Shown here piece by piece: positions 1 through 5,293 of a stretch of DNA of 5,502 nt. The stretch covers positions 1 to 5,502 of the forward strand of contig CAIZIN010000070.1 of the NCBI GenBank assembly GCA_903933085.1. The letters run 5' to 3'. How positions within the stretch are numbered: position 1 is the first letter of the stretch; the number at the start of each line of letters is the position of its first letter. Source of the stretch: an uncultured bacterium. Its GTDB lineage: Bacteria > Patescibacteriota > Minisyncoccia > Phycocordibacterales > CAIZIN01. Both the position numbers and the translations under genes were made by a program. Under the pieces are notes generated by a model. The model had not been told where the DNA came from and made no database searches. It saw only the letters and a list, made by a program, of their open reading frames with translations.

Positions 1-579
1 ATGAGTAATAATCAAATTAAAATAATATCGGCACAACAAGCTCAGGGTAAAAACTCGTGTAAAAATACCAAAGCAAAAAATACTCAAGAAAAATGCAATA
101 ATATGGATATGATAATAAATCGAAATAAGGGATTTACTGTTCTTTTTGCTGTTATTATATCAACTCTTGTGCTTGCACTCGGTCTTGGAATTGTTGCTAT
201 TACAATGAAAGAAATCAAGCTCTCTGGGGCAGGGAGAGATTCAGAGCTTGCTTTTTATGCTGCTGATTCAGGACTTGAATGTGCTGAATATTTTGATATA
301 GCCAAGGCTGTATTTGCAACTTCGACTAGTGATCCAGCTACCGTAACTTGCAATCAGATAGATACTACTACAGTAACGACTGGCGATGAGTCTTCAGCTA
401 CTTCAACCTTCAGAATGTATATGGAATATGTTGGCGCAGTGCCTACAATAAGTAAGCCTTGTGCTGATGTCACAGTTAGTAAAAGTGGAGGTTCTACTGT
501 AATTGACTCCCGCGGTTACAATACTTGCGATCCAGCGAATTTACGTCGCCTTGAAAGAGGATATAGTGTAAGATATTAA
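1..579 (+). CDS. PilX-like minor pilin / type IV pilus-associated membrane protein
   Basis: Probable minor pilin of a type IV pilus, anchored in the cytoplasmic membrane or assembled into the pilus. A prepilin-like motif KGFT lies at residues 43-46, followed by a hydrophobic helix (about 47-68). The segment 'SELAFYAADSGLECAEY' (81-97) resembles the conserved PilX stretch after the helix. The usual Glu at mature position 5 is Phe, as in PilX/GspK-type minor pilins. The rest is a Ser/Thr-rich globular domain with Cys at 94, 117, 153 and 176 and a C-terminal 'SRGYNTCDPANLRRLERG' that I recall from Parcubacterial pilin-like proteins. The start is uncertain: residues 1-34 are hydrophilic and not pilin-like, and Met35 (103) or Met37 (109) would give a normal 8-10 residue basic leader. 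Upstream sequence is not visible. The stop lies one base before ligA, so the two are probably co-transcribed. Family confident, exact role inferred. Confidence 0.75.
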   Translation: MSNNQIKIISAQQAQGKNSCKNTKAKNTQEKCNNMDMIINRNKGFTVLFAVIISTLVLALGLGIVAITMKEIKLSGAGRDSELAFYAADSGLECAEYFDIAKAVFATSTSDPATVTCNQIDTTTVTTGDESSATSTFRMYMEYVGAVPTISKPCADVTVSKSGGSTVIDSRGYNTCDPANLRRLERGYSVRY

Positions 580-580
580 T

Positions 581-2725
581 ATGGTCCAGAAAATACCTAA
601 AGATATTAAAGATAGAGCTTCAAAGCTCCGAAGTCTTATTTCTGTACATTCTCATAAATATCACACCTTGGATGAACCAGAGATTAGCGATGAGGCCTAC
701 GACTCTTTATTAAAAGATCTTGTTTCTCTCGAAGAACAATTCCCTGAATTAAAGAATTATTCAAGTCCTACACAGAGAGTTGGTAGTACTCCTCTGAAAG
801 AATTTAAAAAGGTTAAGCATGAAGTTAAGCAATGGTCCTATGATGATGTTTTTGATTTTGATGAGCTTGTAAAATGGGATGAAAAAATAAAAAGATTAAT
901 TGAGAAAGATGATTCTTTGGGTCACGAAAAATTAGAATATTGTGTTGAGCTTAAAATAGACGGACTTAAAATTGTTCTTACGTATAAGGATGGGGAATTC
1001 AAGCAGGGAGCTACGCGTGGTGATGGTGAAATCGGTGAAGATGTTTCTTCAAATTTAAAAACAATAAAAAGTATTCCACTTTCACTGAGTGAAAAAATTG
1101 ATTTGGTGGCTGTGGGTGAATGTTGGCTTTCTAAAAAGGAATTAGAGAGAATAAATAAAGAAAGAGAAAAAAACGGGGAAGCACCTTTTGCAAATACACG
1201 AAATGCCGCAGCTGGATCTATTCGTCAGCTTGATCCAAAAATAGTATCGAGTCGTAATTTGAATTCATTCATCTACGATATCGATTCGTATTCTGCTGTT
1301 GTGCCGACTCTTTCTCCTTTGTCATTCCAGCGAAGGCTGGAATCCAGTCTGCAAAATTCAGAACTTGGATCCCCGGGAGTACCCGAGGATGACAATATGG
1401 AGATTGGCGGTAATTCCTTAATGATTACAACTCAGGACTCAGAAATAAAACTTCTCTCCAAACTTGGATTTAAAACAAATCCACATCATAAAGTCTGTTC
1501 TACAGTGAAAGAAATTCAAGATTTTTATAAACATTGGACTAATAAAAAAGACAGCCTCGACTACGGCCTAGATGGTATTGTCATCAAAATTAATTCAAGA
1601 AAAATACAAGAGGCTCTTGGTTATACTGGTAAATCGCCACGGTTTGGTGTGGCTTATAAATTCCCCGCAGAGCAGGTTACAACTGTTGTTGAGGATATTG
1701 CTCTTCAGGTTGGACGTACTGGTGTGGTGACTCCTGTGGCGCATTTAAAACCTGTTTTGGTTGCTGGTTCAACTGTCTCTCGTGCAACTCTTCATAATGA
1801 AGATGAAATAAGAAGATTGGATGTACGGATTGGTGATACAGTAATTTTAGAAAAAGCTGGAGATGTAATACCTAAAATAGTTAAAGTATTAAAGGAACTC
1901 AGGAAAGGTGATGAGAAGGAATATTTTTTTCCAAAGAAAGTTTCTGTTTGTGGTGGAGATGGGTCTATTGAGAGGGTGCCAGGGCAGGTTGCATGGAAAT
2001 GTGTTCACAATTCATATGAACAAGAAAAAAGAAAGTGGCATCATTTTGTGGGTAAAGGAGCTTTTGATATAGACGGTCTAGGTCCAAAAATTGTCGATGC
2101 TCTGCTTGACGCTGGGCTTATATCCACATATGCAGATTTATTTTCTTTGAAAATTGGTGATGTTATTAATTTGGAAGGTTTTAAGGAAAAGTCGGCGAAT
2201 AATTTAATTGAATCAATTTTAAAGGCAAAAAAAGTAACTTTACCAAGGCTTATCATTGGACTTTCTATTCCTCAAGTTGGAGAAGAGACGGCTTACGATA
2301 TTTCAAATAATTTTGGAAGTATTGAAAAAATTTCAAAAGCTACAGAAGAGGATTTCATGAGTGTATATGGAGTTGGAGATATTGTTGCAAAATCTTTAGT
2401 TGAGTGGTTTGAAAATGAAGAAAATAAAAAAATATTAAGTGAGCTTTTGAAATATGTTGAAATTGAAAACCTTAAAGTAGAAAGTGGCGCAAAGATTTTT
2501 TCTGGAAAAACTTTTGTACTTACTGGGACAATGGAAAAACTTTCTCGTATAGAAGCCGAGGAAAAAATTCGTTCACTGGGTGGAGATGTTTCAAGTTCTG
2601 TATCTAAGAAAACCACTTATGTGGTAGCAGGGGAAAATGCGGGGTCTAAATTGGAGAAAGCGAAGGAGATTGGAGTAAAAATCTTGAAAGAAGGTGAGTT
2701 TCTTGAGATGTTAAACAATTTTTAA
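581..2725 (+). CDS. ligA: NAD-dependent DNA ligase LigA, with an in-frame palindromic-repeat insertion
   Basis: Seals 3'-OH/5'-phosphate nicks in DNA using NAD+, in replication and repair. Domains in order: Ia (about 20-70) with NMN-site residues Tyr27, His28, Asp37, Tyr40, Asp41; adenylation domain with the KxDG motif (Lys125 nucleophile, Asp127), Arg146 in ATRGDG, Glu180, 'FANTRNAAAGS', Lys336 and Lys360; OB fold (about 365-440); zinc region (about 450-480); helix-hairpin-helix repeats (about 490-620); BRCT (about 637-714). At 714 residues it is about 40 longer than typical LigA. The excess falls between Glu180 and Lys336, where residues 247-272 are encoded by a palindromic repeat. The zinc site looks degenerate: Cys457 and Cys474 are present, but the other two usual Cys positions are Val454 and non-Cys residues near 478-480. 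ATG at 581 follows the previous stop by one base; the nearest SD-like AGAGG (556-560) is too far to be convincing, so coupling is possible. Confidence 0.97.
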   Translation: MVQKIPKDIKDRASKLRSLISVHSHKYHTLDEPEISDEAYDSLLKDLVSLEEQFPELKNYSSPTQRVGSTPLKEFKKVKHEVKQWSYDDVFDFDELVKWDEKIKRLIEKDDSLGHEKLEYCVELKIDGLKIVLTYKDGEFKQGATRGDGEIGEDVSSNLKTIKSIPLSLSEKIDLVAVGECWLSKKELERINKEREKNGEAPFANTRNAAAGSIRQLDPKIVSSRNLNSFIYDIDSYSAVVPTLSPLSFQRRLESSLQNSELGSPGVPEDDNMEIGGNSLMITTQDSEIKLLSKLGFKTNPHHKVCSTVKEIQDFYKHWTNKKDSLDYGLDGIVIKINSRKIQEALGYTGKSPRFGVAYKFPAEQVTTVVEDIALQVGRTGVVTPVAHLKPVLVAGSTVSRATLHNEDEIRRLDVRIGDTVILEKAGDVIPKIVKVLKELRKGDEKEYFFPKKVSVCGGDGSIERVPGQVAWKCVHNSYEQEKRKWHHFVGKGAFDIDGLGPKIVDALLDAGLISTYADLFSLKIGDVINLEGFKEKSANNLIESILKAKKVTLPRLIIGLSIPQVGEETAYDISNNFGSIEKISKATEEDFMSVYGVGDIVAKSLVEWFENEENKKILSELLKYVEIENLKVESGAKIFSGKTFVLTGTMEKLSRIEAEEKIRSLGGDVSSSVSKKTTYVVAGENAGSKLEKAKEIGVKILKEGEFLEMLNNF
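1319..1395. repeat. Small palindromic repeat inserted in frame in ligA
   Basis: A 77-bp structured repeat inside ligA. The outer arms TTGTCAT (1319-1325) and ATGACAA (1389-1395) are perfect complements. Inside are two hairpins. The first is ATTCCAGC (1324-1331), loop GAAG, GCTGGAAT (1336-1343). The second pairs ATCC (1369-1372) with GGAT (1387-1390) and CGGG (1374-1377) with CCCG (1382-1385) around loop AGTA. The first hairpin fits an ATTCC-N10-GGAAT pattern, close to dRS3-type repeats (ATTCCC-N8-GGGAAT) known from Neisseria and to similar dispersed repeats in many bacteria. The 75-bp core (1320-1394) is a multiple of three and is stop-free in the ligA frame, encoding 'SFQRRLESS' and a short linker ending near 'PEDD'. 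No target-site duplication is obvious. Confidence 0.8.
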
Positions 2726-2769
2726 ATTTTGTAAATAATGTTTTATTTTTTTTAGATTTCAGCGTTTTC

Positions 2770-3000
2770 TGTCATCCTTGCGAATGCGAGGTTGAATCGT
2801 GTGGCACATGATTCAAAGACAGAACGCGACGGCGTGAGTCGGGATCGAACAAATTTCTAGCAAGAAATTATGTGTGATTCATGCATAGATTCACAAGTAT
2901 TTCTCTGCTGAGAAATCTTCTGAACACACCTCGCACCGTCGTGCTCCGGTCTTGCGCTCGAAAACTCTTTCAAGCTCACCCGATCAGGTCGGGAATGACA
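2770..3000. mobile_element. 231-bp imperfect palindromic element, MITE/REP-like, non-coding
   Basis: Fills most of the gap between ligA and the small minus-strand gene. The ends are inverted: TGTCATCC (2770-2777) and GGAATGACA (2992-3000). The two halves are imperfect reverse complements around ATGCAT (2881-2886). For example GACGGCGTGAG (2828-2838) is mirrored by CTCGCACCGTC (2930-2940). Local hairpins: 2776-2781/2786-2791; 2792-2803/2805-2816 (12-bp arms, one G·T wobble, the innermost pair too close to form); 2852-2858/2863-2869 (loop AGCA); 2873-2880/2888-2895 (one mismatch); 2899-2905/2910-2916 (loop TGCT); 2979-2983/2989-2993. Both terminal hairpins resemble those of the repeat inside ligA. 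It contains no ORF worth calling, so if mobile it must depend on an enzyme supplied elsewhere. It is noticeably more GC-rich than the flanking spacer. Mobility is inferred from structure only. Confidence 0.65.
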
Positions 3001-3010
3001 AAATACAAGG

Positions 3011-3046
3011 AAAAGAAAAAGACGATTCGCTACGCGAATCGTCTTT
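3011..3046 (-). terminator. Intrinsic terminator of the small minus-strand unit
   Basis: A perfect 13-bp stem: AAAGACGATTCGC (3018-3030), loop TAC, GCGAATCGTCTTT (3034-3046). On the minus strand the stem is followed by a T-rich tract (complement of 3011-3020), the classical intrinsic terminator layout. It begins about 15 bases after the stop of the minus-strand ORF. On the plus strand the stem is followed only by TTTGATT, so it may also stop ligA transcription, less efficiently. Confidence 0.85.
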
Positions 3047-3060
3047 GATTGTTGGATTTA

Positions 3061-3213
3061 TTATTTTTGGTGACCGTTAACGATCATCTCCAAACATATA
3101 ATAAACAACAAAACCCCAGCGAATACGAATGTGCTTGCTCTGAAGTTATGTGTGAGTTCAAACATCACGGCACCAAAACACCCACTGCTTATGATTGAAT
3201 ATGATAGTTTCAT
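3061..3213 (-). CDS. Small two-helix membrane protein, unknown function (50 aa)
   Basis: I do not recognise this protein. From ATG at 3213 it encodes 50 residues with a moderately hydrophobic stretch (about 3-19) and a strong transmembrane segment (about 27-45, 'STFVFAGVLLFIICLEMIV'), separated by a short polar turn containing His22, Asn23 and Arg25, so it could form a membrane hairpin. An upstream TTG (3255) extends the frame by 14 codons, but that TTG is part of the TTGACA -35 box, so I prefer the ATG. The predicted transcription start is only about 7 bases before the ATG, implying an almost leaderless mRNA; the AAAGAA upstream is a poor SD. Support for a real gene comes mainly from its surroundings: consensus promoter immediately upstream, strong terminator immediately downstream. 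A small RNA from the same unit is the main alternative. Confidence 0.55.
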   Translation of the reverse strand: MKLSYSIISSGCFGAVMFELTHNFRASTFVFAGVLLFIICLEMIVNGHQK

Positions 3214-3226
3214 AATTTCTTTATTA

Positions 3227-3255
3227 ATGATAGCATATATATCTAATTTTGTCAA
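3227..3255 (-). promoter_or_regulatory. Sigma70-type promoter for the small minus-strand gene
   Basis: On the minus strand TTGACA (3255-3250) is a perfect -35 box, followed by a 17-bp spacer and TATCAT (3232-3227), with TG one base upstream of the -10 (extended -10). The expected start is near 3220, about 7 bases before the ATG at 3213. Confidence 0.75.
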
Positions 3256-3277
3256 GTAATGTAATTATTCTAATAAT
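3249..3277 (+). promoter_or_regulatory. Candidate promoter for gatC, overlapping the divergent one
   Basis: TTGTCA (3249-3254), a 16-bp spacer and TAATAA (3271-3276), or AATAAT with a 17-bp spacer, make a plausible sigma70 promoter. The -35 shares the heptamer TTGTCAA with the opposite-strand -35 box. The expected start near 3283 would leave a leader of only about 10 bases before gatC. The -10 lies in a small inverted repeat, TAATAA-TG-TTATTA (3271-3284), possibly an operator but also easily produced by AT-rich sequence. Confidence 0.45.
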
Positions 3278-3293
3278 GTTATTATCATTACAT

Positions 3294-3587
3294 ATGGAAA
3301 TAAAAGACGTTAAAAAACTTGCCTTATTAAGCCGAATTGATCTAAGCGACACAGAAGCTGTTGAGCTAGGACAAAGCTTAGATTCGATTTTGGGCTATGT
3401 GGAGCAGGTAAAACAAGTATCCTCTGATACAAATATTGACCCAACTTTCTATTCAATAAATGTGTTGCGAGATGATATTAGTCCAAATGAAGTTGGATTA
3501 AATAGAGAAAAACTTTTGAACTCTGCGCCAAAGAGGGAAGCTAATTATATAAAAGTTAAAAAAATACTTGGACTAATTTCTGAATAA
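3294..3587 (+). CDS. gatC: Aspartyl/glutamyl-tRNA amidotransferase subunit C
   Basis: GatC is the small subunit that wraps around and stabilises GatA in the cytoplasmic GatCAB complex, which transamidates Glu-tRNA(Gln) and, where needed, Asp-tRNA(Asn). From ATG 3294 the product has 97 residues, the normal GatC length. Matching features: the N-terminal helix 'VKKLALLSRIDLSDTEA', the second helix 'LDSILGYVEQVKQV', 'NVLRDDISPNE' (typical LREDxxxPS-like region) and the C-terminal 'SAPKREANYIKVKKIL' (family consensus APExExGYFxVPKVL). A TTG at 3249 would add 15 hydrophobic residues without family support and lies inside the predicted promoter, so ATG 3294 is preferred. No Shine-Dalgarno sequence precedes it. 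gatA follows after 115 bases in the same direction, and no terminator is visible between them, so an operon is likely. Confidence 0.93.
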   Translation: MEIKDVKKLALLSRIDLSDTEAVELGQSLDSILGYVEQVKQVSSDTNIDPTFYSINVLRDDISPNEVGLNREKLLNSAPKREANYIKVKKILGLISE

Positions 3588-3588
3588 T

Positions 3589-3658
3589 ATGGAATACGTA
3601 ACATGGAACATAGAACACGTAGTATGGAACATATAACATATAATATTGAATATATTAT
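3589..3658. repeat. Degenerate heptanucleotide tandem repeat (about 10 units)
   Basis: Starting just after the gatC stop the spacer reads in 7-bp steps: units such as ATGGAAT (3589), ATGGAAC (3603, 3624), ATAGAAC (3610), ACGTAAC (3596), ATATAAC (3631), ATTGAAT (3645). The rough consensus is ATRKAAY. ATGGAA recurs at 3589, 3603 and 3624, spacings of 14 and 21, which confirms the 7-bp register. No ORF of note runs through it. Confidence 0.75.
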
Positions 3659-3660
3659 TC

Positions 3661-3695
3661 TTAAATCATAAATCATAAATCTTAAATCCTAATTC
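3661..3695. repeat. Second heptanucleotide tandem repeat (5 units)
   Basis: Units TTAAATC (3661), ATAAATC (3668 and 3675), TTAAATC (3682) and CTAATTC (3689) form a second 7-bp array with consensus WTAAATC. It abuts the first array and ends 7 bases before the gatA start, occupying the place where an RBS would be expected. Confidence 0.75.
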
Positions 3696-3702
3696 CACCT
3701 AA

Positions 3703-5106
3703 ATGATAAACATAAAAGAACTTACAATAAAAAAAGCTCATGAGGCTCTTAAAAATAAAGAGTATACTTGCGTTGATCTTGCTCAAACTTATTTAACAGA
3801 AATTGAGAATAAAAATCCAGAACTTCATGCATATTTAGCTGTATACAATGATGTTGTTGAGCAAGCGAAGAAAGCCGATGGGATGATAGAAAAAGGGAAA
3901 GGCACAATGCTTACGGGAATCCCTTTTGCGATTAAGGATAATATTTTCTTTGAAGGGAAAGTAGTTAGTGGTGCATCTAAAATTTTAGAGAATTATGTGG
4001 CGACTTATGATGCTACTGTAGTTACAAAATTAAAAGATGCTGGGGCTGTAATTTTAGGTCGGGTAAATATGGATGAATTTGCGATGGGTGGATCTACTGA
4101 AAATTCTGCATACGGACCTTCAAAAAATCCACATGATATTTCTCGTGTACCTGGCGGATCCTCAGGAGGTTCAGCTTCAGCTGTGGCAGGTGATTTGGCG
4201 CTTGGAGCATTGGGTTCAGATACTGGAGGCTCAATAAGACAACCTGCTAGTTTTTGTGGAATAGTTGGACTCAAGCCTACTTATGGTTCTGTATCACGTC
4301 ATGGATTAATAGCAATGGCTTCTTCTTTGGATGTGATTGGACCGATGACAAAAACAGTTGAAGATGCAGAAATTGTTTTCAATATTATAAAAGGAAAAGA
4401 TAAATTTGATGCGACTGGTGTGGAGGGGGAATTACCTAAAAAAAATAGATATATAATTGGAGTGCCTACAGATTTTTTGAAAGGTGTAGATGATGATGTT
4501 CTTAATAATTTTAATCAATCTGTAGAAAAGCTGAAATCCCAAGGATTTGAGATTAAAGAAGTATCTCTTCCAACTCTGCCATATGCACTTGCTGTGTATT
4601 ACATTCTTATGCCAGCTGAAGTAAGTTCGAATCTTGCTCGGCTCGATGGTGTAAAATACGGCTCCTTAAAAGAAGGTAAAGATTTAATGGAGGATTACTT
4701 TTTAACTCGTGGTGAATTTTTTGGAAAGGAGGTTCGAAGAAGAATAATGCTAGGTACATATGTACTTTCTACTGGATATTATGATGCGTATTATGGGAAA
4801 GCTTTAAAGGTAAGAGAATTGGTAAAGCAAGATTTCGAAAAGGTGTTCAAAGAAGTTGATGCTGTCGTTACGCCAGTTTCTCCAATGCCTGCATTTAAAT
4901 TTGGTGAGAAATCTAATGATCCACTTCAGATGTATCTAGCTGATATTTTTACAGTTAGCGCAAACTTGGCAACCATACCAGCTATTTCTATTCCTGCGGG
5001 AACTGTTCCTCGAGAAGATAAAAATCTGCCTGTTGGTTTGCAAATTATCGCTCCACGTTTTGGTGAAAATATTCTATTTGATATTGGAAAGAGGTTTGAG
5101 GAGTAG
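3703..5106 (+). CDS. gatA: Aspartyl/glutamyl-tRNA amidotransferase subunit A
   Basis: GatA is the glutaminase subunit of GatCAB: it releases ammonia from glutamine (or asparagine), which GatB uses to amidate Glu-tRNA(Gln) or Asp-tRNA(Asn). It belongs to the amidase signature family. The catalytic triad is visible: Lys78 in 'PFAIKDN', cis-Ser153 in 'PGGSSGGS' and the nucleophile Ser177 in 'GSDTGGSIRQP'; the Ser-Ser spacing of 24 matches the family. 'FCGIVGLKPTYG', 'SRHGLIAMASSLDVIGP' and C-terminal 'LPVGLQIIAP' are GatA-specific in style, favouring it over a generic amidase. At 467 residues it is slightly short but complete. ATG 3703 gives the expected N-terminus; no SD precedes it, only CCACCT. 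It ends with tandem stops TAG TAA (5104-5109) and is followed by an intrinsic terminator. gatB is not in the window. Confidence 0.97.
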   Translation: MINIKELTIKKAHEALKNKEYTCVDLAQTYLTEIENKNPELHAYLAVYNDVVEQAKKADGMIEKGKGTMLTGIPFAIKDNIFFEGKVVSGASKILENYVATYDATVVTKLKDAGAVILGRVNMDEFAMGGSTENSAYGPSKNPHDISRVPGGSSGGSASAVAGDLALGALGSDTGGSIRQPASFCGIVGLKPTYGSVSRHGLIAMASSLDVIGPMTKTVEDAEIVFNIIKGKDKFDATGVEGELPKKNRYIIGVPTDFLKGVDDDVLNNFNQSVEKLKSQGFEIKEVSLPTLPYALAVYYILMPAEVSSNLARLDGVKYGSLKEGKDLMEDYFLTRGEFFGKEVRRRIMLGTYVLSTGYYDAYYGKALKVRELVKQDFEKVFKEVDAVVTPVSPMPAFKFGEKSNDPLQMYLADIFTVSANLATIPAISIPAGTVPREDKNLPVGLQIIAPRFGENILFDIGKRFEE

Positions 5107-5108
5107 TA

Positions 5109-5198
5109 ACTAGGCTCTAGGTTCTAGCAAAAAAACAACTTTCCATTTGGAAAGTTGTTTTGAGTTATGGATTAAAAAGCTAACAACTAGAGCCTAGT
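5109..5198. repeat. Heptameric repeats in inverted orientation around the gatA terminator
   Basis: ACTAGGCTCTAG (5109-5120) and its exact complement CTAGAGCCTAGT (5187-5198) form a perfect 12-bp inverted repeat around the terminator hairpin. Both arms belong to 7-bp arrays: CTAGGCT, CTAGGTT, CTAGCAA from 5110, and on the right TAACAAC, TAGAGCC, TAGTGCC, TAATAGC from 5181. The left arm starts in the second of the tandem stop codons of gatA. Confidence 0.75.
5132..5161 (+). terminator. Intrinsic terminator after gatA
   Basis: A perfect 13-bp stem AAAACAACTTTCC (5132-5144), loop ATTT, GGAAAGTTGTTTT (5149-5161), 25 bases past the gatA stop. The T-run at the 3' end of the stem and the A-run at its 5' end make it potentially bidirectional. 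It marks the likely end of the gatC-gatA transcript. Confidence 0.85.
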
Positions 5199-5217
5199 GC
5201 CTAATAGCTAGCATTAT

Positions 5218-5270
5218 GTTAAAATGTAGTAAAGAATTTGTTTGTTAACTTTACATTTTACATTTTATTT
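5218..5270. repeat. AT-rich inverted repeat with heptameric units
   Basis: The right arm contains TTTACAT twice (5250-5256, 5257-5263) plus TTTATTT. The left arm, around AAAATGTAGTAAAG (5221-5234), is complementary apart from a small bulge (CTTTACATTTTA on the right). The spacer between the arms is about 14 bases. This could be a weak hairpin or another 7-bp array with inverted arms. AT-richness lowers the weight of the match. Confidence 0.45.
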
Positions 5271-5293
5271 ATCCTTCAAAATTTTTATTAAAA

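Noticed and set aside
1319..1395. Inactivation of ligA by the repeat (pseudogene)
   Set aside because: The insert keeps the frame, contains no stop, and all catalytic residues and downstream domains are intact.
2041..2616. Minus-strand open frames opposite the 3' half of ligA
   Set aside because: They are shadows of the conserved LigA coding sequence, with no promoter, RBS or family resemblance.
2836..2850. tRNA T-arm-like sequence on the minus strand (GTTCGATCCC)
   Set aside because: No acceptor stem, anticodon arm or CCA-compatible 3' end can be placed around it; it lies within the palindromic element, which explains it better.
3249..3293. TTG-initiated N-terminal extension of GatC
   Set aside because: It adds 15 hydrophobic residues not found in GatC and overlaps the predicted promoter; ATG 3294 gives the normal family length.
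3589..3695. CRISPR-like array
   Set aside because: The repeats are 7 bp, contiguous and degenerate, with no unique spacers and no cas genes nearby.
4005..4274. Minus-strand open frame opposite gatA
   Set aside because: It overlaps the most conserved part of GatA (the amidase signature) and its Pro/Ser-rich product is what an antisense frame of Gly/Ser-rich codons yields.
1..5106. Use of the alternative code with UGA as glycine (known in Gracilibacteria and SR1)
   Set aside because: The long genes are full length with no in-frame TGA at glycine positions, so the standard bacterial code fits.
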